This document shows positions 7,834 to 17,264 of a stretch of DNA of 64,000 nucleotides, in pieces. Every line of letters begins with the position of its first letter. The stretch's first letter is position 1. Source of the stretch: Paenibacillus donghaensis (GTDB lineage: Bacteria; Bacillota; Bacilli; Paenibacillales; Paenibacillaceae); NCBI RefSeq assembly GCF_002192415.1, contig NZ_CP021780.1:4030001-4094000 (forward strand), written 5' to 3'. Under the pieces are notes generated by a model. The model had not been told where the DNA came from, searched no databases, and saw only the letters and a list, made by a program, of their open reading frames with translations. Position numbers and translations under genes: made by a program.

Positions 7834-8381
7834 TGCGCAATAGCCACCTCCATCAGATTTGTTTCTCCAAACATTTGAGCTAACGCATTTGCAATTTGAT
7901 TTGCCATATCCATGACCAAACTAAGTCTTGTATTTTGTAGAACAAAGTATTCCATATATCCTCCAACATTTACAATTCCGCTAATACTATAATCACCCAC
8001 CCTGCCTAGATCCTTTCCGACTCCAGCACCAGGAGATATACCGCCCTTAAATACTTCGATTACTCCAACAGAGGATGAGTTTCCCAGGCAAGCATCAATT
8101 GCGATTATGGTTTTATCTAAAGGGATAGAATCAACTTTTTCTTTCAGATTAACTGCATGAACTGGATTATGTATTGTACCAAGCACGTTGTCGAATCCTA
8201 ACTGCTCCAGCATTGTTCCAACCATTGGTCCAAGTGAATCTCCTGTTGATCTGTCCGTTCCAATGCAGACAAACACGATGTCTTCATTATAAATATCTTT
8301 ATCAATAACGTGTCTAATCGCTTCAAACAATCCTGTTTTACCTAACTCCACTCTTCTGAGTCTGGTTCTGTTCTTCTTCAT
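7830..8381 (-). CDS. yyaC: YyaC-like sporulation protein (DUF1256), germination-protease-like fold
   Basis: 183 aa, close to the family length. Diagnostic sequence: VFVCIGTDRSTGDSLGPMVGT near residue 40, AIDACLGN at residue 96, and SPGAGVGKDLGRVGDYSISGIVN in the second half. YyaC proteins resemble the spore protease GPR and hydrogenase-maturation proteases and are normally found only in endospore formers, where they are linked to sporulation. In a phage it suggests interference with, or passage through, sporulation. Start overlaps the stop of the 8378 gene (ATGA). No signal peptide. Confidence 0.85.
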   Translation of the reverse strand: MKKNRTRLRRVELGKTGLFEAIRHVIDKDIYNEDIVFVCIGTDRSTGDSLGPMVGTMLEQLGFDNVLGTIHNPVHAVNLKEKVDSIPLDKTIIAIDACLGNSSSVGVIEVFKGGISPGAGVGKDLGRVGDYSISGIVNVGGYMEYFVLQNTRLSLVMDMANQIANALAQMFGETNLMEVAIAQ

Positions 8382-8671
8382 TTAATTTTCCCTCCTGTTA
8401 TACAAACATCATTATTCACTCTAGACATTTTAAAAGGTCTGTCCGTTGTTGCTTCATACTTCAGCAGCTCTTCATATGTATCTTCGGTTGGTTTAAATTT
8501 ATCGCCATTCTTGGTGATATAATCATGTTTGCTATCAATTATGAAACTGATTGCTCTTCGCTCATCTTCAACCCAACATTGAGATAGTATTGTTCTGGCT
8601 TCATGGCTTAGTTCTGAATTGGTGCTGTTTGTCGAAACAATTGATTCTTCTTTACTATTTTTACTTTTAAT
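8378..8671 (-). CDS. Hidden gene, 97 aa, probable AUU start; paralogue of 46068-46325
   Basis: The frame is open from the ribosome-binding site GGAGGAG (about 8683) to 8378 but has no early ATG, GTG or TTG. ATT at 8671 is 6 nt after the site, an ideal distance. The protein is supported by similarity to the 46068-46325 product: LSHEARTILSQCW against LSIEAKSVVERCW, and PTEDTYEELLKY against PTEDTYNEVLKY. Stop overlaps yyaC start by ATGA, so it is translationally coupled to yyaC. Function unknown. Confidence 0.7.
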   Translation of the reverse strand: MKSKNSKEESIVSTNSTNSELSHEARTILSQCWVEDERRAISFIIDSKHDYITKNGDKFKPTEDTYEELLKYEATTDRPFKMSRVNNDVCITGGKIK

Positions 8672-8694
8672 ATTTATCTCCTCCTATAAAATAA

Positions 8695-8728
8695 AAGTAC
8701 AGGCTTTTTGTTTCTTTAACCTGTACTT
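8695..8728 (-). terminator. Hairpin with 9-bp perfect stem after thyX
   Basis: Minus strand AAGTACAGG, 16-nt loop, CCTGTACTT, then TTTATTTTATA. Typical intrinsic terminator shape. It lies between operon-head element B and the 8671 gene, so it would also act on transcripts starting at that element. Confidence 0.6.
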
Positions 8729-8755
8729 AGTGTAACACTTATTATGTTATTTGTA

Positions 8756-8773
8756 TATATGTTTACTTTATTA
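8756..8773 (-). promoter_or_regulatory. 18-bp operon-head element, copy B
   Basis: Minus strand TAATAAAGTAAACATATA, then TACAAATAA. Ends one base short of the thyX stop codon. Would start the transcript for the 8671-yyaC genes, reading through the 8695-8728 hairpin. Confidence 0.5.
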
Positions 8774-8774
8774 A

Positions 8775-9491
8775 TTATGAGAAATATTTTTCTATCCAAG
8801 GATCAACTTCAAGGATTGCTGATTTGATTCCTTCTGCTAGTTGAGTAATTTCATATTGAGCACCTTTTCCCGGCTTACGTTTAGAATAAAAGTCTAGAAG
8901 AGTGCGTAGATTACCCGTCATTACGATGTTTGTTGTGGCTGCGTTAGGGAGAACCATTCGAGCATCTTCTGCTGGCACTCCACATTCACGCAACTCATCG
9001 TAAACACCCTGCAAATCATTCAGAGCCACTTCGTAGATTCTGTATGCATCCGCATTGTCATCAATAGATCGTGGTACTACGTGTTCAAAACCTCCACTTT
9101 TATCATTACTGCCCAATCTAACATAACGTTGACTTTGGACACTAAACGATAAATGTCTATGACGAGTCAATTGAGCAAGTAGAGCACGGCTAACTCCTTC
9201 TAACGCAAATGTATATGTTAAATGCTCAAGCGTACTGGTGTGCCCTGAACCAGTTATATGGCGAAATAGACGGTCTGCTTCAGTTCCACCTTGACCGTCA
9301 GTAGCTTTGTTCCCAAAGTATTTTTTACCTTCTAGAGAAATAATTTCAGACGGTTTATTAGGGCTATAGCAACATCGAATAGCGCTAAGAGCAATTGCCG
9401 CTCGTTCATTATATTCAAAGTCAATATTATATTTAATTTCCTCTTTAAATGACTCTGAAAGTTGAGTATGTGCGATAAGTTTAATAATCAT
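8775..9491 (-). CDS. thyX: Flavin-dependent thymidylate synthase ThyX
   Basis: 238 aa, usual length. Signature RHRHLSFSVQSQRY (RHRxxSxNxxSxR class) at about residue 105, with flanking GVSRALLAQLTRH and C-terminal GNLRTLLDFYSKRK motifs. Makes dTMP from dUMP with methylene-tetrahydrofolate and FAD, in the cytoplasm. Last gene of the nucleotide block, 66 nt after the MazG-like gene. ATG with AAGGGAG upstream. Confidence 0.95.
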   Translation of the reverse strand: MIIKLIAHTQLSESFKEEIKYNIDFEYNERAAIALSAIRCCYSPNKPSEIISLEGKKYFGNKATDGQGGTEADRLFRHITGSGHTSTLEHLTYTFALEGVSRALLAQLTRHRHLSFSVQSQRYVRLGSNDKSGGFEHVVPRSIDDNADAYRIYEVALNDLQGVYDELRECGVPAEDARMVLPNAATTNIVMTGNLRTLLDFYSKRKPGKGAQYEITQLAEGIKSAILEVDPWIEKYFS

Positions 9492-9557
9492 TTATTAACT
9501 CCCTTAAATTTAGTTTAGATAAAAAGGCGATGGATTATCCACCGCCAGATATAATGC

Positions 9558-10103
9558 TTACTCGAATCTCTTTGCTCCAAGCTCAATTTGATTGTTTGCC
9601 TCAATTAGAATCTTTGGTTCTGGAGCATGATCATTTTCCCAGTTATCGGGCTTAACAACTTTACCAACTTCATTATAATGTGGCTCCCCATCGGGAAATA
9701 TTTTTCCCATATTGGCCTTATGCACCAGATTAAAAATCTTATCCGGGATGATGCCTGTCTCAACAAAACCGCCATTTGCGAAATATAAAATATCAGTAAA
9801 TGCATCAATTTGACCAATTAGTTTGTTGTCAGGGAATGGTTTCTTGAGTTGCTTATCATATGTTTTCTCTGCATTGAGGATTAGTTCTGCAAAGAATCTA
9901 TCGAAACGCTCCTTGTCTCCCGCTGTTGCGTATAGCAGCTCGATTACTTCCTCAAGAATAAATGAAGCTCGATTCATTGAAAGCTTATCAGAAAGTTCAG
10001 TTGGGACTTCTGGGGCAGGACAATTGAATGCTTGGTGAAACTCACGGACTTGTTCGAATTGAGTTTTTTCTGCTTGAAATGGTTGTTTTATCATGTCTGT
10101 CAT
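9558..10103 (-). CDS. MazG/Cof-like NTP pyrophosphohydrolase-type protein
   Basis: 181 aa. Contains RASFILEEVIELLYA (ExxE metal motif of all-alpha NTP pyrophosphatases) at about residue 48 and IDAFTDILYFANGGF (second acidic motif) at about residue 100. Relatives in phages are often labelled 'Cof-like' hydrolases. Likely cleans or balances the nucleotide pool; consistent with placement between nrdF and thyX. Substrate unknown. Confidence 0.75.
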   Translation of the reverse strand: MTDMIKQPFQAEKTQFEQVREFHQAFNCPAPEVPTELSDKLSMNRASFILEEVIELLYATAGDKERFDRFFAELILNAEKTYDKQLKKPFPDNKLIGQIDAFTDILYFANGGFVETGIIPDKIFNLVHKANMGKIFPDGEPHYNEVGKVVKPDNWENDHAPEPKILIEANNQIELGAKRFE

Positions 10104-10140
10104 ATTTGTTATTTTTCTCCCTTTTTTATGTTTATTTTAA

Positions 10141-11118
10141 TTAATTCGAGAAGTAAAAATCCTCATCCTTCAGTGCTTCTGTAACCGCTTTTTGATATGA
10201 ATTTCCTTTTAACGAGAAGAAGTCCATAGACTTTGTTTTTGTATCTAGTCCATTAATTACAATCTGATTAACTTCTTCTTCATCAAAGTAATTATCGAAG
10301 CCAAGGTTTTGTAATGCCTTATTCGCATTGTATCTCAAGAACTTTTTAACATCGTGGGTCAATCCAAGTCCATCATATAAATCCTCGGTATATCCCAACT
10401 CATTATTATAAAGTTGTTTTAGCAATTCGATAGAAAAATCATTCAACTCAATCTTAACTACATCTGATTGTTTATTGTAGATTTCCTGTGCGAGTAATCC
10501 GATGTACACTCCGTGGATTGCCTCGTCTCGAATTATCAGATTAATAATTTCTCCACTTTGCATCATTCTTCCTTGACCATAACAGAGTAATGGATAGTAG
10601 AACCCGCTGTAAAATAAAAAACTTTCGAGATAAACAGATGCCACCATTGCCTTGTAGAGAGAAATTTCATCTTCAGATTTAACATCGTTATAAATATCTA
10701 CAATGATGTTGGCCTTCCTCTGAAGGTATTTGTTATCCTTAACCCACTGGAACAAATCTTTAATTTCTTCACTTGGGGAAAGAGTCATAAAGATATTTGA
10801 ATATGATTTAGCATGAACAGCATTCTCCATCATTGCCATAAAGTTTAGAACTGCTTTTCGTTGATGTCCTTCTACTTGTCCTGCGATTAATGGCATACCA
10901 GTGTTCCCTTGTTCAGTATCAAGTAATGTTAGCCCTGCTAAGGCTTTTTTATATGTTTCTTTTTCTTGTAGGTTCAAAGACTTCCAAATCAACAAGTCAG
11001 AGTTGAGGCTGATTTCTTCCGGTAGCCAAAACTGTCTTACATTTTGATTGTAAAACATCTGTGTAAATGAGTCTTCTTCTGAAGACCAATCAGCAGCATC
11101 ATATATTTTCTTATTCAA
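10141..11118 (-). CDS. nrdF: Class Ib ribonucleotide reductase, beta subunit
   Basis: 325 aa from a TTG at 11118, chosen because AAAGGAG lies 9 nt upstream and this avoids overlapping nrdE; the frame is open to an ATG at 11163. Metal ligands visible: D/E of TEQGNTGM, E and H in [11 protein letters not shown], and E/H of [11 protein letters not shown]; radical tyrosine in [10 protein letters not shown]. Provides the Mn/Fe-tyrosyl radical to NrdE. Part of nrdDGIEF. Confidence 0.93.
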   Translation of the reverse strand: MNKKIYDAADWSSEEDSFTQMFYNQNVRQFWLPEEISLNSDLLIWKSLNLQEKETYKKALAGLTLLDTEQGNTGMPLIAGQVEGHQRKAVLNFMAMMENAVHAKSYSNIFMTLSPSEEIKDLFQWVKDNKYLQRKANIIVDIYNDVKSEDEISLYKAMVASVYLESFLFYSGFYYPLLCYGQGRMMQSGEIINLIIRDEAIHGVYIGLLAQEIYNKQSDVVKIELNDFSIELLKQLYNNELGYTEDLYDGLGLTHDVKKFLRYNANKALQNLGFDNYFDEEEVNQIVINGLDTKTKSMDFFSLKGNSYQKAVTEALKDEDFYFSN

Positions 11119-11137
11119 TAGATTAATCTCCTTTATA

Positions 11138-13234
11138 TTAGACTGAGCAAGATAAACAATCATCTCTAGTAGTATCTTTTGTTCGCATGTAATAAAGTGT
11201 TTTAATTCCTTTGTGGTGGGCGTATAGGTCGATTCGATTTAAATCTCTAGTTGTATGAGTATCTTTTAGAAATAGTGTGAAACTAATGCCCTGGTCAACG
11301 TGCTGCTGAATCGTAGCAATCATATCTACAACTTTAAACATATCCATATCATAAGCTTCTTTATAGAAAAACCAAGTCTCAGGAGACAGATAAGGCATTG
11401 GATAGTATGTCTTGGAGTTTCCATAAGTACGTTCCTCAATACGTTCCATAATAGGCATTACGGAGGCTGTAGATGATTGAACATATGAGATGCTTCCTGT
11501 GGGTGCAATAGCTAGACGATAAGAATGACGTAGGCCGTGCTTCATTACTTGGATCTTAAGTTGTTCCCAGTCTGTAACTGATGGAATAGTCATGCCTTCA
11601 AATAGAGATTTGATCTTATCAAACTTCGGAGAATAATCATTTTCCAAATACTTATTAAAATAATTTCCCGAAGCATACTCACTGTCTTCGAATCTATAAA
11701 ACTTCTTACCCGTCCCCTTAGCAATCTCCATCGAACGCTTAATGGAGTAGTAATTGACCATCATAAAGAATGTATTTGCAAAATCTCTTCCCTGTTCACT
11801 TTCATAAGAGACTTTATTTTTTGCCAAATAACCATGAAGATTCATCGCGCCTAGACCAATTGAAGTCATTAATTTGTTGGCTTTACTAACTGCTGGAGCA
11901 TTCTTAATATCTGTCTTCTCAGAAACAACAGTTAATGCATCAACACCAATTCCAACTGTCTCTGCTATTGACTTATTTTCCATTACATTAACAATATTGA
12001 TTGAACTCAGATTACAAGACACATCAAGACCAAGCTCATCCTCTTCTTTGTAGTCATGATAACTAGACACATCTGTCAGTTGGAGAATTTCCACGCATAA
12101 ATTAGAAAACTTAACTTTGCCGATCTCTTTAAGTGCATGAACAGCATTTACATTATCCTCAAACATGATGTATGGATATCCAGATTCAAATCTCAATGCA
12201 GCCATCTTCTCCAACAGTTTACGTGGATTAACTTTATCTTTTCTTACATTGGGATTTTCGGCTAATTTATCATACATTTTGTTCAGATCCATATCATCAA
12301 GATGTTGACCATATTCTTTATAAACTGTATATGGATAGAATATATACGCATCCTTATCTTCTCTGGCTAGTTCGATAAATTTGTCTGGAATGACTACTCC
12401 AATGGATAAAGTTTTCACACGAACATCTTCATCGGCGCTTATTTTTTTGGTGTCAAGAAAGTCGTTAATATCAGCATGAAATACATTTAAATATGTCGCT
12501 CCACTTCCTTGTCTCTGTCCCATCTGATCTGCATAGCGAAATGCGTTATCCAGTAGTTTCATTACCCCTACTACACCCTTAGTGGCATTCTCAATCCCTT
12601 TAATGGCCTCTCCTTTTGCTCTAATTTTAGAAAGATTGATCGAAACACCACCACCCACCTTACTAAGTTGCATCGACATATCAACTGCTTTTGAGATGTC
12701 ATTGAGTGAATCATTTACCTCCATCAAGAAGCAACTAACCAACTCTCCTCTACGCTTACGACCAGCATTAAGAAATGAAGGTGTGCTCGGCTGTATCTCT
12801 TGATTGATCAGTGCTTTGACTAATTTCTGTGCTTTAATGTAGTCTCCATCTGCTAAATAAAGTGCAACAATTGAAACCCTATCTTCATATCGTTCAAGAA
12901 TTTTCTTCTTGTCATTAGTCTTTAATGCATAGTCATTGTAGAATTTAAATGCACTCATGAAAGATGAGAATCTAAATTTCTTAGAATATGCGATCTCAAA
13001 GATATTTTTAATCTGTTCATATGTATACTTGCTCAAAAATTCTTCTTCGTAATATTCGCTTTCAATCAGATAATTAAGTTTCTCCTTGAGGTTATGGAAG
13101 AAAACTGTGTTTTGATTAATGTAATCAATAAAATAACTCTTTACTGCTTCTTTGTCTTTATTAAATTGATACTGACCATTTTGCTGAATCATAATCTCAT
13201 TGTTAAGATTGATATATTTATTTGTGTTAGACAA
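11138..13234 (-). CDS. nrdE: Class Ib ribonucleotide reductase, alpha subunit
   Basis: 698 aa, normal length. TTG start at 13234, with GGAGG about 9 nt upstream and overlapping the nrdI stop. Active-site features: [10 protein letters not shown] and CNLSSINI cysteines, the [19 protein letters not shown] substrate region, and the C-terminal redox pair in DDCLSCSV. Lacks the N-terminal ATP-cone, as expected for class Ib. Reduces NDPs to dNDPs under aerobic conditions with NrdF and NrdI. Confidence 0.95.
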   Translation of the reverse strand: MSNTNKYINLNNEIMIQQNGQYQFNKDKEAVKSYFIDYINQNTVFFHNLKEKLNYLIESEYYEEEFLSKYTYEQIKNIFEIAYSKKFRFSSFMSAFKFYNDYALKTNDKKKILERYEDRVSIVALYLADGDYIKAQKLVKALINQEIQPSTPSFLNAGRKRRGELVSCFLMEVNDSLNDISKAVDMSMQLSKVGGGVSINLSKIRAKGEAIKGIENATKGVVGVMKLLDNAFRYADQMGQRQGSGATYLNVFHADINDFLDTKKISADEDVRVKTLSIGVVIPDKFIELAREDKDAYIFYPYTVYKEYGQHLDDMDLNKMYDKLAENPNVRKDKVNPRKLLEKMAALRFESGYPYIMFEDNVNAVHALKEIGKVKFSNLCVEILQLTDVSSYHDYKEEDELGLDVSCNLSSINIVNVMENKSIAETVGIGVDALTVVSEKTDIKNAPAVSKANKLMTSIGLGAMNLHGYLAKNKVSYESEQGRDFANTFFMMVNYYSIKRSMEIAKGTGKKFYRFEDSEYASGNYFNKYLENDYSPKFDKIKSLFEGMTIPSVTDWEQLKIQVMKHGLRHSYRLAIAPTGSISYVQSSTASVMPIMERIEERTYGNSKTYYPMPYLSPETWFFYKEAYDMDMFKVVDMIATIQQHVDQGISFTLFLKDTHTTRDLNRIDLYAHHKGIKTLYYMRTKDTTRDDCLSCSV

Positions 13235-13589
13235 TATTTAATGCCTCCTGTTTTATCTTTTCTACGTCTTTTTTATTTCCCGATAGTTCAAACTTATGTA
13301 ACAGAGGTACTTCGTATTGTTTTGAAATTGTTTCTGCTGCACCGCAGAAGAATTTTCCCCAATTCATGTTGCCACTTCCGATTACACCTTTAATGTTTTT
13401 GTTATTTAGAGATAGAAAACGATCAACAGATTTTGGAACTTCTCCAAATCCAGTTGTGTATGTAATTAATACAAATGGTTCGTGGACTATTAAATCAGGA
13501 GTAATTTTGATACTTTTCATGTCTAACTTGTCAACAAACCTTTGGACATTTCCTGTCAACGAATCATAAACAGTGAGTAATTTAACCAC
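13227..13589 (-). CDS. nrdI: NrdI flavodoxin-like protein
   Basis: 120 aa. VYDSLTGNVQRFVDKL is the FMN phosphate loop; TYTTGFGEVP and IGSGNMNWGKFFCGAA match the NrdI flavin loops. Oxidises the Mn2 centre of NrdF. GTG start at 13589 lies almost on the AGGAGG site; no better start is visible. Stop overlaps nrdE. Confidence 0.93.
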   Translation of the reverse strand: MVKLLTVYDSLTGNVQRFVDKLDMKSIKITPDLIVHEPFVLITYTTGFGEVPKSVDRFLSLNNKNIKGVIGSGNMNWGKFFCGAAETISKQYEVPLLHKFELSGNKKDVEKIKQEALNIV

Positions 13590-13594
13590 CTCCT

Positions 13595-14104
13595 CTATTT
13601 ATCTAAAGATAGAAGAATTGCCTTTCCACATTCTAAACTTTCTTTAACGTCCAATATTCTCTGATTCCGACTTCCAGCAAATTTAATTGTAGTGTCCCTC
13701 AGTCCAATTTCAAACTTCCCATCAACCAAAACATCGCACATTTCCAATAATTTATATTTGTTATCTTTCTTGCCCATCAATTGTTCAATCGTGAACCCCG
13801 TATATACCCATATATTAATATCTGGTATTTCATTTTTTAACTTTATTACAAATTTAATCACTTCTTTTGCTGAGAAAAAACAATCACCTCCAGAAAGAGT
13901 TAATCCAGATAGTAGTGGATTTGACTTAATGTCCTCGATAATTTCTTGTTGCTTACTTTCTGTAAATTCTTCTCCATAATTCTTATCATGCGTTTGAGGT
14001 GAATGGCATCCAAAACAGTTGTGATAGCAGCCGCTAAAAAACACGACTGCTCTCAACCCCTGACCATCAACAATACTTTCCTTTATGTATCCAGAGATAT
14101 TCAA
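13595..14104 (-). CDS. nrdG: Anaerobic ribonucleotide reductase activating protein (radical SAM)
   Basis: 169 aa. Radical-SAM cluster CYHNCFGCH (Cx3Cx2C) at about residue 31, then LTLSGGDCFF SAM-binding motif and VYTGFTIEQL. Generates the glycyl radical on NrdD. TTG start overlaps the nrdD stop (TTGA), so the two are translationally coupled. Confidence 0.95.
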   Translation of the reverse strand: MNISGYIKESIVDGQGLRAVVFFSGCYHNCFGCHSPQTHDKNYGEEFTESKQQEIIEDIKSNPLLSGLTLSGGDCFFSAKEVIKFVIKLKNEIPDINIWVYTGFTIEQLMGKKDNKYKLLEMCDVLVDGKFEIGLRDTTIKFAGSRNQRILDVKESLECGKAILLSLDK

Positions 14105-16335
14105 GTGTGACGAACCCTATCACGTTCCTCAGCCCGTTTTGCTGAGTTGAAATTATTTACATTTCCTGTCAAATACCCTGTCACCCTACGAATTTTAGAT
14201 ATTTTTTCTTCACTGTTTTCACCACAGGCAGGACATTCTTTATTAATCACTCCGTCATAATAACAAGACATACACTTGTCAACTGGATGATTAATGCTAA
14301 AATATCCAATATTTTTACTCAGAGCATATTGCACAATATTTTTAAATGCTTCTAGATTATTTCTAGCATTACCATCAAGTTCTACATAGGAAATGTGACC
14401 AGCATTTGTTAGTTTATGAAATGGTGCCTCTAGATCAATCTTCTTATGAGCAGCAATTTCATAGTATACAGGAATATGAAAAGAGTTGGTAAGATATTCT
14501 CTATCTGTTACCCCTTCAATTTTTCCATACTGTTTCTGAAGCATTCTAACAAACTTTCCTGCTAATGATTCCGCTGGAGATGCAAAACAAGTTACATTCA
14601 TATCATATTCATCTGACTTCTTATCACAATAATCACGAATATATCCGATTAGTTCTTGACCAAAATACCAAACATTTTGATCTTCTCCGTGATGTTTTCC
14701 AAACAACGCTTTCAAGCATTCTGCTAATCCAACGAATCCAATGCTGACCGAACCCATGCGAAGCAAATCTTTAATTTTCTGATTTGGATGGAGTTTTTCT
14801 CCGTCAATCCATGATCCATTTTGCATCATAAAATCACTTGCTTTTGCTGGTTGATTACCTTGAATATCAAAACGATGAAGTAATCCATCAAGTGTAATAT
14901 CAAGAATCTCATCTAGTTTGCTCCAGAAACCATTAACGTCAACTTCAGTTCTTCCATTTACTACTCCGTTTTCAATGCCAAGTTTAGTTAGATTAATTGA
15001 ATTAAACGAAATATTTCCACGACCAGATTGATATACTTCACCGAATCGATTTGAAATAACTCGGGTTCTGCACCCCATCGTTGCTATTGAAGTATCTGGT
15101 TTAGTAGGATCATAATATTGAAGGTTAAAGTCCGCATCGACATTTACGAAGTTTGGAAAAAGTCTTTTACTGGAGCATTCAATTGCCTTTATAAAAATAT
15201 CATAGTTTGGTTCGCCTAAATTTTGATTTACTCCTTGTTTACATTGAAAGATTAGCTGAGGGAAGATTGCTGTTTCTGAATGCCCAAGTCCATTCATAGA
15301 TGCATTTAGAATAGCTTCAGATATCATTCTTCCTTCTGTACTAGTACACAATCCAAATGTAATACTTGTGAAAGGAACTTGACCGCCAGCACGTGAGGCC
15401 ATTGTATTTAGATTATGAATCATACTCTCTGCTGCTTGTTTCGTTTCCAGTCTTGTTTCTTCTAATGCATATGTATAAGACTTAGGAAAAACTTTCAGAA
15501 GATCAGTATTATCAACGTTCAACTCTTCAATGTCCACTGTTACAAATGTTTCACCGAAATACATTTGACCTTTCTTGAAGTGCTTCACGAATGACTTTGT
15601 TACATATGGGGCCAAATCCCAATCGAATTTAGATGCTCCACAGCCTCCATACTGACTGTTTTGTTGGCACTGGAAGATAATAGCTACCTGAGCCATAGCT
15701 GTCATGATAGAGTTTGGAGTGCGTACAGAACCTTTATCACTAACCTGGAATCCATCTGCCAATAATTTATCAAATGGAATGAAGATGCAGTTATGTGTTC
15801 CAACTGCATAATGATCTAGGTCATGAACATGAATATATCCTTCATCTATAGCCTTAACTAATCGTTTTGGAAGCATTACGTTTCTCGCATACATCTTACT
15901 ATACTCTGATCCAAAACGATTCATTTTTCCACTGTATGATTCGCCATTTAGATTAGCGTTTTCTTTAGTGACTTCCTCATTATCTCCAGAAATAATCCCT
16001 TCCCCGATCTTAAACAATTCACTTTGTTTTAAGCGCTCTTCTGTTCTTTTTTGGCGGTATGTTATGTATTCTTTTGCAACATCTTTTCTGCTACTCATCA
16101 TTAAGTCTTTCTCGATTAGGTCTTGAATCTGTTCCACTGAATATGTATTTTTACTCTTTTCTACTTGTTGGGTAACTTTCAAAGTGATTTTCTCTGCTAG
16201 TTCTTTATCAATTCCTACCTCAGTCATTCTCATTGCCTTAACAATTGCTTCTGTGATTTTATTTGGATTATATTCACTAAGGATTCCATCTCTTTTAGTA
16301 ACCTGCGTATCTGCCATCCCCTGTCTATTATTCAA
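14101..16335 (-). CDS. nrdD: Anaerobic (class III) ribonucleoside-triphosphate reductase
   Basis: 744 aa. N-terminal ATP-cone (VTKRDGILSEYNPNKITEAI, residues 12-90), central active-site region including CQQNSQYGGCG and CKQG, C-terminal zinc site CMSCYYDG...CPACG and the glycyl-radical motif RRVTGYLTG. Makes dNTPs without oxygen. The start could be TTG at 16335 or ATG six codons later (MADTQVTKRDG), which has GGGG just before it. First reductase gene of the block, after the Acb2-like gene. Confidence 0.95.
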   Translation of the reverse strand: MNNRQGMADTQVTKRDGILSEYNPNKITEAIVKAMRMTEVGIDKELAEKITLKVTQQVEKSKNTYSVEQIQDLIEKDLMMSSRKDVAKEYITYRQKRTEERLKQSELFKIGEGIISGDNEEVTKENANLNGESYSGKMNRFGSEYSKMYARNVMLPKRLVKAIDEGYIHVHDLDHYAVGTHNCIFIPFDKLLADGFQVSDKGSVRTPNSIMTAMAQVAIIFQCQQNSQYGGCGASKFDWDLAPYVTKSFVKHFKKGQMYFGETFVTVDIEELNVDNTDLLKVFPKSYTYALEETRLETKQAAESMIHNLNTMASRAGGQVPFTSITFGLCTSTEGRMISEAILNASMNGLGHSETAIFPQLIFQCKQGVNQNLGEPNYDIFIKAIECSSKRLFPNFVNVDADFNLQYYDPTKPDTSIATMGCRTRVISNRFGEVYQSGRGNISFNSINLTKLGIENGVVNGRTEVDVNGFWSKLDEILDITLDGLLHRFDIQGNQPAKASDFMMQNGSWIDGEKLHPNQKIKDLLRMGSVSIGFVGLAECLKALFGKHHGEDQNVWYFGQELIGYIRDYCDKKSDEYDMNVTCFASPAESLAGKFVRMLQKQYGKIEGVTDREYLTNSFHIPVYYEIAAHKKIDLEAPFHKLTNAGHISYVELDGNARNNLEAFKNIVQYALSKNIGYFSINHPVDKCMSCYYDGVINKECPACGENSEEKISKIRRVTGYLTGNVNNFNSAKRAEERDRVRHT

Positions 16336-16338
16336 TCT

Positions 16339-16698
16339 CTATTCGCTTCTACTAATTCCTGCATTAGCCCAGAACACGCTCTGCTCAAGGTTCGTCATAG
16401 CCAATGATTTTTCACGACCATTTGGAACCATTTCTTCGATTAGATAGGCGAGTTCTTTTGCCATATCTCTAATAGACTGATATTTTTCTGGCTGACCCTC
16501 TTTTGGAGAGTGGTAAGAAAAGTTATTTTCAATTGTCGGTCTGAAACGATTCTTCACAAAAAATGCTACCTCGTCGATGATCATGTGCTTAAAAATATAG
16601 GTATAATCATCATAAATGTATTCCATATTCCCGCTAATTTCAGACTTTTCTACTTCTCCGATATACTTTCCTGTATATAATTCAACACACCTAATCAT
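16339..16698 (-). CDS. Acb2/Tad1-type hairpin protein, candidate anti-CBASS sponge
   Basis: 119 aa, ATG with AGGGAG upstream. The C-terminal third (SIRDMAKELAYLIEEM, then REKSLAMTNLEQSVFWANAGISR) matches the helical hairpin of Acb2-like phage proteins: 'LA..I....P..RE.SLA...LE..VFWANA.I.R'. Acb2 proteins form hexamers that bind cyclic oligonucleotides and blunt CBASS immunity. The N-terminal 60 residues are an extra, unassigned domain. Encoded just before nrdD and probably co-transcribed with the nrd genes. Assignment is by pattern memory and should be treated as likely, not proven. Confidence 0.6.
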   Translation of the reverse strand: MIRCVELYTGKYIGEVEKSEISGNMEYIYDDYTYIFKHMIIDEVAFFVKNRFRPTIENNFSYHSPKEGQPEKYQSIRDMAKELAYLIEEMVPNGREKSLAMTNLEQSVFWANAGISRSE

Positions 16699-16740
16699 TT
16701 GATCTCTCCCTTTAGTTGATAAATTATTATTTTTACGATA

Positions 16741-17217
16741 TTATTGCTCAATCCGAATCTTAAAAATATCGCCATTCTCATTATAGGAATGAATACTGAA
16801 TACTGAATCAAATGTACTTGGTTCGCCTTCATTACAAGATGTAAAGTCAATCGCTCCGTTTGTTTTGGCATTTGGAATATTAAAGTACACTTCCTTATCT
16901 TCCTTTGTATCATCAGTACGATAAAGTGTTTTAGCAATGAGTTTGCATTTCTTTACTAGTTTTGGATTATAGGATATTTCTTTAAAATCCTTCTCATTAT
17001 TTAATTCTTTTTCATAGTCGCTTCTATTATTTTTAACTTCAGCATGAGAAAATTCGAGAAGATCATAATTCAATAAGGCATCTTTAATGTACAGATATGG
17101 AGAGTATCCTTGAGATGTCTTGAGATAACTTTGTTTAAGACTATCTAAGTGAGCAACTTTATTTCCATTTTCGTCAAATACCAGCAGTTCAATTACTTCG
17201 CGTGTTCCATAATTCAT
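16741..17217 (-). CDS. Hypothetical protein, 158 aa
   Basis: Start set at 17217 (MNYGTREV) because AAAGGAG lies 7 nt upstream; ten further in-frame codons upstream include the site itself. An AATACATA leader precedes it. Mixed alpha/beta with a C-terminal beta-rich region. No family recognised. Confidence 0.77.
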   Translation of the reverse strand: MNYGTREVIELLVFDENGNKVAHLDSLKQSYLKTSQGYSPYLYIKDALLNYDLLEFSHAEVKNNRSDYEKELNNEKDFKEISYNPKLVKKCKLIAKTLYRTDDTKEDKEVYFNIPNAKTNGAIDFTSCNEGEPSTFDSVFSIHSYNENGDIFKIRIEQ

Positions 17218-17264
17218 TTTATTTCTCCTTTTAATATGTATTTTCACTTTATAAAACTTATTTC

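Noticed and set aside
10141..11163. nrdF start at ATG 11163
   Set aside because: It would overlap nrdE by 26 nt, and the ribosome-binding site AAAGGAG lies downstream of it, before the TTG at 11118.
16695..16937. Minus-strand frame overlapping the 16741 gene
   Set aside because: Different frame inside a better-supported gene, no ribosome-binding site.
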